A stretch of DNA of 33,577 bases from Pigoraptor chileana (taxonomy: Eukaryota; Opisthokonta; Filasterea), in NCBI GenBank assembly GCA_943704495.1, contig CALSCR010000481.1, positions 1 to 33,577 on the forward strand. The letters run 5' to 3'. The translations under genes were made by a program, and so were the position numbers. The notes below the pieces were generated by a model. The model did no database searches. It was not told where the DNA came from and saw nothing but the letters and a program-made list of their open reading frames with translations. Shown here one piece after another: positions 18,803-29,248 of this stretch. Position 1 is the first letter of the stretch; every line of letters starts with the position of its first letter.

Positions 18803-21118
18803 ATGATGGCGACCGCCGATGAAGTGAAGGCCTTCCTTAATGTGAACGCGTTTGTGAAGAGTGGAGGGACCGCCATATCGAGCGCGTCCTTGGAGCGAAA
18901 GGCGGGGGCGCTATCCGCAACGCTCGTGGTTGCTTGCGCAGGTCTCACCGTGGACTCGCCGCTCGTCAAGGCCAACAAGAAACGCACTCGCGACCTTCTC
19001 CACGCCTCAGAGTATGCCTACTTTTTCGCTGCCGAAATTGAGGATGACGCTGCTGCACGTGCTCTAAGGGAGTCTTTGATTGCCGATTCTGTGTGGCTGG
19101 CGGTTGGCAACAGAATAAGCTCTTCCTCTGACACAAATGACAAAACCATCGAGCATCTCATGGGTACGTTGCGGCTTGTATATTGCCCTGCGTATTGTAG
19201 TGTGGTGGCGAAAGACGCGCTTGCTATGATGGATGGGCTCCGGACTCGGCTTGTGGCGAGCGTCAAGCGCAGCAGCATCAAGTACCGCGGTGACCTCGAC
19301 ATGCAACACCAAAAGATCAACCCACAAGTGACGTCTTACCACGGCATGGATGTCAATGTCCGCGCAGTCATGGCTGTGTTTGGTGTGAAGGAAGGGCTCT
19401 CCATGCTTGATGCGATCGGCAAGGAAGTCCTTCGACTTTGCCTGTGCGGCGCCTTGTACGATATTGTCGACCTCAAGTCCAGCACCGCCGTTTCTCGCAT
19501 GCGTGACTACATTGTTAATGTTGGACGCTTCATCACCCACGACGACCTTTGGCCTAGCCTTCGCCACGAGCTTCCAAGCGGGACGGAAGATGCAGTTGAC
19601 GAGGAAGGCTTTGCATTCCCTGCATCCGTGCTGGCCGGCCTAATTGCACTCTCTCATGCAGTCGCCAAGGAGATCGACCTCGAAACAGCCCGAGTTTACC
19701 TCACTATTGTCGGTCGTTTCCTTTCGGCACACCCGGAACATCCCGCGATTAAAATGATGCGTGTACAGCTGGAGCAGATTTTGTCCGACTGCAAGCGGTT
19801 GTGCGGCAGGGATTGGGACGCCGTACCCGGCATCAAAGCGCTTCGCCATGACGTGATCGCGTTCCTCGGAGAAATCGAGTCGGAGACGACCATCCACAAG
19901 AACGTCCTTACATTCGACGGGCGAACCACCAAGCTCTCCCCGTTGCTCCTCCTCGCGGTGGAGGTCTTCTCGGATGACTGCTCCACTCTCACCTATCGCA
20001 CGTACGCAGCGACACTGCTCTGGCACTCCCAGCAGTCGTCATCAGCGAACCCCGAATGCAAACGGCAGCTCTTCCGCGACTATGGGCAGAAAGTGCTTTA
20101 TGCGTCGTTGTCCTTTGTTGCAAAGCTCGGCGAGGCGGAGGCCATTGCGTCTTCGATGCATCGGTGTTTGGCCTTCATGGAGTCCGCGGCTGGGTCATTA
20201 TCTTTTCTTGTATCGCAAGAATTCAAACGGTCGAGCGATGCGATGACTGCTCTCATTGAATCGACGCAGCGAGATGGAGGGACCCTTGGAAAGGTTACGT
20301 ATCGAGCGCTTGAGCTTGGCGAGTTCCAGGCGTACTGCGTGGTTAACTCGTACGGGCTGAAGAACGGAACTGCGCATGCCTACCACGCCATGTCCACTGC
20401 TGCGGACAACGGCAAGCGCCTTGCCCCCGTTATTCTGCGCCAGATGCGGCTTGGAATCACCGGTGCAAAGAAGGTCGAAGCTGGGCGGAAATACCCGTGC
20501 GTCACGCTCGCGCACGTTGTAATGGCGCAGATTGTCGAGAAGCACAGCGCCCTGCTTGCCCGCGACCTTGCCAGCGCTGCTTCGGACCCGCTTTTCCCTG
20601 ATACGGTCGTCAATATGCTGATTGTTCTTGAGGAACTGCGACGCCCAACGGCCCGCCAATGCGACTATTACCGCATCATTCCTGTGAGGATGACGGACGC
20701 GGATAAGGCCAAATGCGCAGAGTGTCTCGAAACGGCGCTTCTAACACTCGGTCTTGCTGCAGACAAGCTTGCAGATGGTGGGCAGCTGACCGGAGCTGCC
20801 CTGTGCGATTTCGTCCCCCCACAGCGTCCATCCGCCGTTGCTCCTGCTGTCTCCGTCGATCCTGTTGTCAGTCCCACTGTCGATTCGGAGCCTCCGGTGC
20901 CGACTTCTCCCGTCGATGAAGAGGGCAAGGATATGGAAGCGGCTGGTGACAGTAGCTTGGACGCATCGTCTGCAGCGTGCGACGAGTGCGGGACTGTCGC
21001 CACGGAAGCAAAGCTGTATAAATGTTCGAGGTGCCTCTCTGTGCGTTACTGCTCAAAGGAGTGTCAGAGGCATGGGTGGTCGGTGCACAAGCACACGTGC
21101 GCGTCGAACGCCGAGTAA
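18803..21118 (+). CDS. MYND-type zinc-finger protein with large uncharacterised N-terminal region
   Basis: An intronless frame of 771 residues starting at the first of two adjacent ATGs. The C-terminal MYND finger (residues 726-766) is complete: C-D-E-C, then C-S-R-C, Y-C-S-K-E-C-Q and W-S-V-H-K-H-T-C supply its zinc ligands. MYND fingers usually bind proline-rich partners. An acidic, Pro/Ser/Val-rich linker precedes it (about 670-725). Residues 1-665 look globular and mostly helical, without a SET domain, TPR or other module I recognise, so it is not a SMYD methyltransferase. Nuclear or cytoplasmic location cannot be told. The gene is followed tail-to-tail by the methyltransferase gene. Confidence 0.9.
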   Translation: MMATADEVKAFLNVNAFVKSGGTAISSASLERKAGALSATLVVACAGLTVDSPLVKANKKRTRDLLHASEYAYFFAAEIEDDAAARALRESLIADSVWLAVGNRISSSSDTNDKTIEHLMGTLRLVYCPAYCSVVAKDALAMMDGLRTRLVASVKRSSIKYRGDLDMQHQKINPQVTSYHGMDVNVRAVMAVFGVKEGLSMLDAIGKEVLRLCLCGALYDIVDLKSSTAVSRMRDYIVNVGRFITHDDLWPSLRHELPSGTEDAVDEEGFAFPASVLAGLIALSHAVAKEIDLETARVYLTIVGRFLSAHPEHPAIKMMRVQLEQILSDCKRLCGRDWDAVPGIKALRHDVIAFLGEIESETTIHKNVLTFDGRTTKLSPLLLLAVEVFSDDCSTLTYRTYAATLLWHSQQSSSANPECKRQLFRDYGQKVLYASLSFVAKLGEAEAIASSMHRCLAFMESAAGSLSFLVSQEFKRSSDAMTALIESTQRDGGTLGKVTYRALELGEFQAYCVVNSYGLKNGTAHAYHAMSTAADNGKRLAPVILRQMRLGITGAKKVEAGRKYPCVTLAHVVMAQIVEKHSALLARDLASAASDPLFPDTVVNMLIVLEELRRPTARQCDYYRIIPVRMTDADKAKCAECLETALLTLGLAADKLADGGQLTGAALCDFVPPQRPSAVAPAVSVDPVVSPTVDSEPPVPTSPVDEEGKDMEAAGDSSLDASSAACDECGTVATEAKLYKCSRCLSVRYCSKECQRHGWSVHKHTCASNAE

Positions 21119-21508
21119 CCGTCACGCTGGGAAAGCAATAATGCACACGAATGATTAATGAATATGTATCGTGCGATCGAACTTTTTTTTTTACGAGTGC
21201 CTTGTTCGTTGCCTGTTTTTTCCGCTTTACTTGCATGCGTCACTTAAAGTGTGCGGTGTTCAAGTAATATGGGTAGCACGAAGATCTCGATCAACAAGGA
21301 AAAGTAAAGTATCAGCCCCAATCAAAGGAACTCGTCTGTCGAAAGAAAATATTTCATAATTGATGTTGAGCAATTATGGCTATCTTTGTAAGTTACAGGT
21401 CGTTCTTTCGCTGTATTGTCCAACAATGCAGGTACCCATTTTGCGCTTCTCTCGATCCACTCCCAATCATATCTACACGTCCAAAACACATCGCATCCTT
21501 TTCTCCCT
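21119..21508. other. Convergent intergenic region
   Basis: About 390 nt between two stop codons pointing at each other. It is AT-rich with an A/T run near 21184, and holds only 3' flanks as far as I can see. No perfect AATAAA was found near either stop. Confidence 0.55.
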
Positions 21509-23200
21509 CTATCGATCCTTGGAGACGCCCTGCCATCCGCACTTGTACAGCGCAAAGGTCGTACCAACATCCCCCGCAAAGAAAGTATCGCCTTCGAGAA
21601 CCGTGACGTCTGACACGTCGAGACCAGCCGCGATGAGCCCGGCGTCAAGGCGCGCGACATGCGGCCTGCGATCGCCCAGAGGCACCATTGCAGAGAGCCG
21701 TCCCGAGACAGGCTTCATGAGGAGCGATGCGCACTTGGCAACAAGCGCCGGGTGGTCTGGTTCGTATATGCAATCGGCAACAATGACGTCGTCAAACGTG
21801 CCGAGCAGTAAGCCTGCACGCAACACCCCTTCAGACGGTGGGGAGCTGGAAGTGGATGTGCTGCCGCGGTCGCGCTCTTCGGCAGCAGTAATTACATCGC
21901 GCCAATCGAGTTTCTAGAGAATGAAAAGCGCGCATGTTTGAGAAACGATATTCTCTAGGGAGCAAGCTGCAACGAGGAGTAGGTCTCTCAGTGGCACGTG
22001 AACGTTTCTCGGAGGCAGCAATTTGTCTAGAAGACCGCCTTTCGGGCCCCATCTTGATATCTGTCTCCATTCCAACATTAAAGCAATGGCTTCCGGGTCA
22101 CCCTACTCGTGAGCTCCGCATATACTTTTTAAAACGAAACAAAAGGGACTCACCTGCACCGACACAAAATCAGCGCATCCATTGAGAGAAGCATTTTGAG
22201 AGGCGGTGTCAACAATCGAGTCAAGAAAATCGGTCAGTACTATGGTCGGTCGGTCGTTGGCGGGTGTACTGGGCAGGGCACCCTTTCCCAGGTGCGAGAG
22301 CGCGAGCGATATCCCAAAAGCACCAGTTCCACAGCCAATCTCGATGATCCGTGGGCCCGCGACCTGAAGGTTGCCCAGCAGAACGTGCCTGTATAGAGCG
22401 GTGGTCAGTGTTCGGGAGAATGAGTTGTGAGTGTGTGTGCAACGTGTGCACATCGACTGCCCATGCATCATTCCCCGTTGTTCTCACATCACCACGGCAG
22501 ATTCAGTAGTGCGCAGTGGGTCGTGATTGAGAGGCGAAAGCGACACAAGAGATTATCACTTGAACAGCGCACTCGGCTCCACTATAGGATAGCCGAGAGA
22601 GACGTCTCAAACGCAGCAAAGTGACTCCACTCATGCTGTTCATAGAGATGGTCACCAAAGCATTACACACCTTGCAACAAGTAGCGCAGATGGCCAAGTG
22701 CACCAGCCCACATCTGCGGACACAAAATCGGGTTCCGTTAAGGAAAAGCGATACTTTTCGTCGACGAGGTATGTCTTTGTCGTCGGCCCTCGCGCTGCAA
22801 AGATGTGAAGGCGATTCTAAACGCTGAGACTCACGGCATTGCAAACTGCACCTCGGAGTATGTCGTGCGCACACCACAGGCGCCTGACGCTTCATGCTTC
22901 ACAAGTTTGTCATAAAGGTGGCGGCGTGCGGAACTTACCCAGGGGCCCAGAGAGGTTGGTTACAGCCGACGCTGCAAGTTCCATAATGTCCTCATCCGAT
23001 GTAGACGTGAAGTATTTGAACAAGCTGTTCAGTGAAAGTCGTGAGAGAAAGGCCTTTGAGAAATTGGGGTCGCAACCGGCACAGCGGATGATATCCCCAA
23101 GGGCAGTCTTGACCGCAGCATCTTCCCGCGAAAACAGTCTCGTCACAATGTCCTCAAGATCCCAATCTCCCTCTCCCAAAACGCGCACAGTAGGCCGCAT
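21509..23200 (-). CDS. FAM86/EEF2KMT-like class I protein-lysine methyltransferase
   Basis: Four exons on the minus strand, 22939-23200, 22671-22794, 22154-22388 and 21509-21913, join in frame to 341 residues. Donors are GTAAGT, GTGTGT and GTGAGT; acceptors are TTTGCAG, TATACAG and CTCTAG. The SAM-binding motif I-I-E-I-G-C-G-T-G is at residues 143-151. G-W-C-T-W-P-S-A-L-L precedes it, then come K-L-D-W at 208-211 and V-I-V-A-D-C-I-Y-E-P. These are marks of the seven-beta-strand family 16 lysine methyltransferases. The roughly 90-residue helical N-terminal region, followed by T-Y-L-V-D-E-K and then G-W-C-T-W, matches the layout of FAM86A/EEF2KMT (about 330 residues), which methylates eEF2; yeast Efm3 is the counterpart. 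METTL21-type relatives lack such an N-terminal region. The substrate is inferred. In-frame Mets at 23218 and further upstream (to 23305) are alternative starts. Confidence 0.78.
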
Positions 23201-23218
23201 TCTTAAGTTTTCATGCAT

Positions 23219-23665
23219 TTGCTCTGTAGTTTGAATTTGTAATACATGGAAGTTCAGTATTTGTGCGTTTGTAAAGCATGATGCTGCCATGCCGCCACTG
23301 TGCACGTGCCGGTCACCGCAACACTGCCTGATTTTGCAAATTCAGCCGACTGTGACTTAGCCAGTGGCTGTCAGTGACGCGGCCGACCAATCCGATTGGA
23401 TCGGAAGCCGCAAACAGACAGTAACGGCGGATCCAATGCAAACTCACTGCGTCGGTAACGAATTCCCCTCACACTTTCCATTGACCAATGAGAGAGGGAT
23501 CCTGTCGGCCGGTCATTATGGCTATCGTTCATTCAAATGTCTTCTTCCTAGCGGGCGATGGAGATGTAAGCCCAAACATCGTTTGTGGAGTATCCCGTTT
23601 TAACGCCGCAAGCTTTATATACCCACGCAGTAAAGACGCAAAACGTGAAACTTGACGCCAATAAA
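23219..23665. other. Promoter region of the methyltransferase gene and 3' flank of the F-box gene
   Basis: About 450 nt. It contains GCACGTGC at 23302-23309, an inverted pair of CCAAT boxes at 23387-23399 and a further CCAAT at 23485-23489, all upstream of the minus-strand methyltransferase start. No coding exon was recognised. Confidence 0.5.
23387..23399. promoter_or_regulatory. Inverted CCAAT-box pair
   Basis: CCAATC-C-GATTGG forms two facing CCAAT elements one base apart, about 190 nt upstream of the methyltransferase start, with another CCAAT about 90 nt further away. CCAAT boxes are classic NF-Y sites in eukaryotic promoters. The assignment is from sequence alone. Confidence 0.4.
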
Positions 23666-24321
23666 CTATTTACATAGGCCAAACCATTCCTTCAGAAACT
23701 TCAGCTTCAGAGAGAATTCCACGCTGCCGATGATCACCCTGTTGTCTTTCTGAAACCGAACAAGTTTGAGACAGACGCTTCCGTGCCGCGGGTCTGCCAC
23801 AACGGCAGAATATTGACGCCCGCCTGAATACACGTAGCTCACTGTCGTTGTAGGGAAATGCAAAGGAAGATGCAAGTTAGCATCTTGGAGATGATGCCAA
23901 AACGGACTCAACAAAGCAAGAATCAGAAAGACGTGGGATCCTAGTCAGCTACCGCAGGCTCCACACGAGAACAGGTGCTCCATAAGGTCGACACAAATAT
24001 CCATTGGTCGCCCATGGATAATGCTCATAAATAACACTACGCGAATTCGCGGTAAATAGAAAGAAACGCTGCCTGTCTGCCGTGGTAGGTGCATGGAGCG
24101 CTCAGTGCGGCTTACCGTCATCCTCGCCTGCGCAATCCAAAGCGACCATTCGTGATTCAGACCAGGCGATGTGCTTATGCTCATCAAGCAGCACAAAATC
24201 GATAATGACGACGTTCTGAAGAGCACCCCCGTATAAAGAAAAGCCAAAATAATGAAAAGCCGCATCGAGCAAAGGTTAGGCGCAGTGTAATTACTTGCAC
24301 ACCGACCACACAACCACGCCG

Positions 24322-24354
<33 letters not shown>

Positions 24355-26346
24355 CTCCAAGACGTGCTCAAACGCCTCCGACTTGCAAGCTGTCGACGGC
24401 CGTCCAGTGAACGCGTGCGAAGTTCCTCCCTCCTCCAGCACAACAAAGTCCGCCACGAGGTCGTCAAGGGAGGCAGACGCCGACGCTCCAGGCGACGATG
24501 ACGACGCCGATGTTTTGCGCTTTGTGATTTTCGCACCAGAAGACACCGGCTGATCTGTGCCGTTTGACATCAGCTTGATCGCCCTTGCTGCGCTACTTGA
24601 GGAGTCCTCGCCACCCCGGAAGTGGATGCCATCAAATCTGTTGCTCCATCTGCCTTTTTTCTCAGAGCGCACTTCGACCACAAATGCATAATCGTGCAGC
24701 CCATAGGACGGGTCGACATCATCATGTATGGGCGCATGGCTCGGTCGCAGATAGACATTCTTATCATTCCCGCGGAGAACCAACTCGACGAGGCCATCGT
24801 GGTGCAGGTTTGCGGTGACAAACGCGATGCCGCCGCCGGAAGACCAGCAACCGACGATAAAACAGCTGCCGTCCACCACAAACACAGTTGCTGATCCCTC
24901 TGAGGCAAGCGGACGGCACACGTTTTCTATTCCCACGCGAGAAGCTCCATCGACAGCGCACAGCAACGACCTGCGAACAGGAACCGCCGCGGTAGACTCG
25001 GCAGCAACAACGCGCGTGTCTAGAGCCGCAGGGCTACTGCTCGAAATGCCCTTTGTGCCAGACTTCACAGGCGCGCGTTGTTGGGCCATGGGATCCGCGA
25101 GGAGTGGCACAAGGGCATACACTTCAATCGAAGCTACGTTTGTCAGGCGCATATCAGCCGGGATTCCCGTCCGCCACCGCACTGCCGTCGACAGTGTGTG
25201 ATCGGTCGCCTCATCAGCGGGAAGCACGGTTGCGCGGCCGTCAATATCAATGATCTTCAACTCCCACCGGACGCGAAGGGCAGTAAGCAATGACGCTGCC
25301 TTTGGCAATCCTGTGTACGGCGATGCCTTTGTGCATTGAGTAGAAACCCAATGACTGCGTTGGCGAGCAATGTGCGACAGATACGCGCGCTTCCATTTCG
25401 CAGCTGCCGCTTCATCTTGAAGACGTGAGATCCATGCCACACCCGCGCCCCAGCGTCGGACGCAGTGCTTCTTCCAGAGCTGCGGATCACTTGCCAAGCG
25501 AGACAGTCTTCGAGACACCAGCGACAAGTTCAGAAGCGCGTCACATCCAAGAAGAGAGAGTATCTGCACGACGATTTCGTCAGGAAGTACATCGAATGGC
25601 CCGTTGCTAAGCTCGCCCCGTTCCGGTCGGGCGGACCTGGACGCCATCGTGGCGGTCACAGGAGCACGCAAAGTTGTCTTTGGCTGCGTACGCACTGTCG
25701 CCAGTTTCTGCAAACCGGCCTTCGGTGCTGCTGTGACCCTGGCTCCCGTTTCTGTCTTGCCAGATTTGGCGGAGGACGGGGAAGTGACGCTCTTGACACT
25801 TCGCGCAATAACAGTGGTTGGAAGGCGTGTGCTCACGTGTACTGTTTTTGGAGAGGACGGTGCTGAACTAGCGGGGGTCGATCTCTTAGAACTGGCTCGG
25901 GAGGATGACCGCTCCGAATGTGTCACAACGTGTGCCGGAGGCGCAGCAGGTGCCGTGCGGGCAGATTGAGATGTTGGGGGTCGCGATGTAGCACCTTGCG
26001 ACGGTGGCCGCGCCAGCAATAGAGCTGATGCCGAGCGCTCATGCGCGGCCTTAAGGGACACTGCAGACATGGGTCTGACCAAAGATGCAGCGGAGGAGGA
26101 TCTCGATGACTGGCCCGGAGTCGAAGGTCTTGAGTTCGACTGCGCTATTCCAGAGGATGTCAACGTATTTTCCCGCATTGTGGCCGGGCTGTCATAATTA
26201 TTATCGTCGTCTTCGCTGGGATCGATGGGCGTCCGCACTGCCTTTGCTGGGGATCGAGCCGGCATGCCGACCCGCTTGAGTGAGACGAGGCCTCTGCGCG
26301 GTACGACCCCGGCATCAGCAGCCGACTTGGCATCAGCTGTGGCCAT
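23666..26346 (-). CDS. F-box protein, FBXO15-like
   Basis: Four exons on the minus strand, 24355-26346, 24116-24215, 23953-24072 and 23666-23883, join in frame to 809 residues. Residues 1-245 are a Ser/Pro/Ala-rich disordered tail. The F-box is at about 249-297 (V-L-P-D-E-I-V-V-Q-I-L-S-L-L, then L-S-L-V-S-R-R-L, L-W-K-K-H-C) and should bind SKP1 in an SCF ubiquitin ligase. The long C-terminal region contains Y-G-L-H-D-Y, V-L-L-D-E, V-S-Y-V-Y-S-G-G-R-Q-Y and ends near F-L-K-E-W-F-G, a pattern I recall from animal FBXO15. That part would select the substrate, which is unknown. Exon 3 has two acceptors 4 nt apart; the one at 24072 keeps the frame into exon 4. Intron 1 begins with the donor directly followed by a GT microsatellite. 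Calling it FBXO15 rests on memory, not a search. Confidence 0.82.
24322..24349. repeat. CA/GT microsatellite at the start of F-box intron 1
   Basis: (CA)14 on the plus strand, which is (GT)14 in the gene's sense. It begins five bases after the donor GT at 24353-24354. Confidence 0.95.
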
Positions 26347-26655
26347 AATTCAGAGTGTAACTACATCACATGTACAACCGACGGAAATATTTATAGTTTT
26401 CAATGTTTGCTCTGCCGATGCGTGTCTCAAATAGCGGCAAACGGCAGAAGTGTGACAAGCGGAATGTCTGACCACTGGCGGTGATTTTCAAAAATATTTG
26501 ATCACGTGATTTGAATCGTCATGTGCCATACTGACGTCGGCGTCCGATTGTCCAAGACTTGCCGCCGGCCACGCGGAGGTCAAATTTCTGATTCTTTTAG
26601 ATGGACCAGGTAGGCGCAAAGATTGCGTCAGAAGAAGCCGCCGTTCGAGAACAAC
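26347..26655. promoter_or_regulatory. Bidirectional promoter, F-box gene / TIM21
   Basis: Only 309 nt separate two start codons pointing apart. The palindrome ATCACGTGAT (26501-26510) lies near the middle, and TGACGTCG follows 20 nt later. No TATA box is clear for either gene. Confidence 0.55.
26501..26510. promoter_or_regulatory. ATCACGTGAT E-box palindrome
   Basis: A perfect 10-nt palindrome with a CACGTG core, of the kind bound by basic helix-loop-helix zipper or Cbf1-like factors. It recurs in other promoters of this window. Confidence 0.45.
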
Positions 26656-27973
26656 ATGGCACTGAGAAGCGCGATTTTCTCGACGGGCTTGTCCTGTGTG
26701 GCCCGTCGCGTCGCTCAAGCCACCCCCGCGATCCCTGCCACACGGGCGTTTCTGCAACCCGCGACCCTTGGTGCAAGGCGCCTATTTGCGACAGATCGTG
26801 GGCTTGTTGAGCACGATGGCAGGTCCAGTGGTCTGGGTGAACACCGCCCCGAGAACCTCTCAACCGGCCAGAAAGGTGCGTCTTAAACACGTGTGTTTTA
26901 TGCCCTTGAATCTGTCGCCTGTGGTCGCTATCCTCTGAATCAGGCCCACTCCAACCTTCAAACAGTCGCGAGAGCAACTAAAGATACCAGCTACTTCTTG
27001 GTCATCGTTGCGGGCCTAGGTCTCACGGGTGAGTGCAGATGTCTGTTAAGCATTTTTTGACCCCATCTTCCATATCCTATTTACTCTCGATCCCGTTGCC
27101 TTCAACACTGCAGGTATATTCCTCTACAGCGTATTTTCCGAGCTGTTTTCTGGTACCAGCATCAACACTCTGTATGGCAAGGCTCTGGATGAAGTGTGCG
27201 AGGACCAAAGGGTGGGATATATTATGTTTGACGCGCCTTTGTATCCATAATGATGGAATATATTCTAAACATACACGATCTATTTCTACGATGTGTTCAG
27301 ATAAAGGACCTCGTGGGCGAGCCGATCAAAGGCTTTGGCGAAACTACGCGCCGTGGGCGAAGGCGTCACATTAGGTTCGTGTGTGAACTGATATCGCCAA
27401 CCTTCAGCATGAGCCCGTGTGATATCTGTGGAACTGAAATCGCGCGATTTGTCTTGATATGTTGCCTCGCAGCTCGCAAGAATACGTCGTGGACAATGTG
27501 AATTACATTCGGGCCAAGTTCTACATTTCCGGTAGCAAGAGCCGGGGAACCGTATTTATGGAGCTGAAAGAGGTTTGTGGATTTTTTGTGTGTGATCTAT
27601 TTCTTGTCAAGGTAGAGGTTTCCGCGCTCAATTCGAATAGATTACTGACGGCCATTCTCTCTTCTCTTCGCTATATACTCAACAAGGAAACGCCTGGCGA
27701 ATATGTGTACCGATATCTCTTCGTTGAGTCCCCAGGTTGGTTCCTTGCGGTAGTTTGTGTGTCGTGGATTATCGCTCCCTGGTCGCAATCAGCAATCAGC
27801 GCCTCAACAAGATTAATTGTTGAAACGGTACCCCATCCATATGCAACGCTGGCGATGCCAATTTCGTGCCGAAAGTCATGTTCTCATGCGGTGCTTTACA
27901 TTTGTGTGCTCTCGCTGTCATTGCAGGCGACGGCTTGCCCTCGAAGCGGGTGATACTGCAGGACAACCGATGA
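26656..27973 (+). CDS. TIM21: Mitochondrial import inner membrane translocase subunit TIM21
   Basis: Seven exons (26656-26875, 26966-27028, 27114-27211, 27301-27374, 27473-27572, 27687-27735, 27927-27973) join in frame to 216 residues, with GT-AG introns of 85 to 191 nt. The N-terminus (A-L-R-S-A-I-F-S, then V-A-R-R-V, ending A-R-R-L-F-A) is a good matrix presequence. One membrane segment follows (Y-F-L-V-I-V-A-G-L-G-L-T-G), then the conserved S-E-L-F-S-G, L-Y-G-K-A-L, G-E-P-I-K-G-F-G-E, R-R-G-R-R-R-H-I-R, Y-R-Y-L-F-V-E and a terminal D-N-R. TIM21 joins the TIM23 complex, contacts TOM22 in the intermembrane space and links import to respiratory-chain assembly. The Met at 26656 is chosen because the presequence begins there; an in-frame Met at 26623 exists. 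Confidence 0.95.
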
Positions 27974-28241
27974 GTTTGCGCGCAGTTTGTGACTTTCTTT
28001 ATACCTACATTCGTCGTGCTCAGGTGAATATATACAAAGAAGGAACCAACTATCTTTCGCCCCCTCAAGCTCTATCCCTTTCTTTATGCTCTGGCCATAG
28101 TGGGTCCACTATTGCGTGTTTTGTGTATTGTGTGCACAAGATATGTGGACGTATTATACGGGAAAGTGTTCAGCCGTAAAGAGGCGAACGACGGTGTGCA
28201 TGATTGTGTTCATCTTCCTTGCGTGACATTGTCGGTTGGAA

Positions 28242-29248
28242 TCAGGAGTGTGGAATGTCGTTGCTTTCAGGGGATGTAATTTTGTAACGAGGATTATACT
28301 GAAGGACTCTTCGAGGTTGACTGTGCTGAATCGGCGAAGACCGTGCAGGCCGACGGATGTGAGGGTGCCCGGACTGGTATCTATCTGATGATGTATCCGT
28401 GCCGGGAGCTCGATGTGTGTTACATATTGGTGGGCTGTGCGGTTCCTGCGGCGACTCAAACATGCCAGGTGGTGGTATCCGACCTCCAAACTGTTGCTGG
28501 GGCGAGTCAGTCGTGCCGGCATTGCCGGGCCGCTGCATTCCAGCGTGATGTGGCTGCGTGTGTGGATGTGTGCGATGTGTGGAGACCTCGTTGGATTCTA
28601 CCCTGTGGTATGCTAGGGCAGTGCGAATGAGGCTCGACCATGGAATGTCCCATGAGTCCGTTGTCGCCATGATCTGGTCAAACGTCTTCCCCATCGCGAG
28701 GAGATCACTGACATGAGCCACAGCCCACGCTGCGTATAGAAGTGCGTGCGTCTTCTGGCTTGGTGGGGATACGACGCGGCACACATCTTCGACCATTGCG
28801 GCGCCGTATGTTTCGCGCACTTGATCAATGGTGTTTGGCTGCGCCTGTCGATGTCATTTGATCTTGTTTGTCAGCATTTCGTAGTACAGAATTTCGGTTT
28901 CGAAAAAAATGATGATGCATCCTCGAATTTTTTTACCTTATCCCCCTTGCTGTATATGGGCATTCTGAGTCGGTGATGCGTGCGATAGTCTTCGGCGAGA
29001 ACGTCGAGGAGAATGCTCCACTCCGCACCCGACTTTGCGATACGCCGCCGGACGTCATCTGCCTCCTCTTGTGTGCGCGCGAGTGTGAGCAAGGCTGCCT
29101 GGGCACGCACCATGTACATATACTCTGCCGCCATGGTGGGGTCGTATCCGCCTCCTGCCGCTATCGCTCGATCGAGGAGGTGGAAGACAACGGGATTGGT
29201 CTTGATTGCAACCTGCGCATGTGTCGGTGGAAATGCCTTTGGATCCAT
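28242..29248 (-). CDS. Orphan two-exon protein, helical N-terminal domain and Pro/His-rich tail
   Basis: Exons 28937-29248 and 28242-28844 join in phase 0 to 304 residues; the donor is GTAAAA and the acceptor GACAG. A second acceptor six bases on (CAGGCGCAG) would drop two residues in frame. Residues 1-190 look alpha-helical and globular (for example A-A-E-Y-M-Y-M-V-R-A-Q-A-A-L, later K-T-H-A-L-L-Y-A-A-W-A-V-A). The rest is Pro/His/Gln/Ser-rich and probably disordered. I recognise no family. The Met at 29248 directly follows an acceptor-like CGACAG, so an upstream exon is possible. Two E2F-like sites and an E-box palindrome lie 380-465 nt upstream. The stop faces TIM21 tail-to-tail. Confidence 0.72.

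Noticed and set aside
18612-18806. A plus-strand frame ending on the MYND start codon
   Set aside because: It has no ATG, is Pro/Ser-rich, overlaps the candidate minus-strand gene and the promoter, and would need an unseen upstream exon.
22816-22879. A possible extra exon in methyltransferase intron 1 (after GTCAG, before GTGAGT)
   Set aside because: Including it breaks the reading frame into the next exon, while skipping it joins the exons in phase and gives the conserved T-Y-L-V-D-E-K to G-W-C-T-W stretch.
23949-24076. F-box exon 3 read through the upstream acceptor to a stop at 23949-23951 as the main C-terminus
   Set aside because: The acceptor four bases later allows splicing to 23883 and yields the longer conserved tail ending in W-F-G, which fits the family better.
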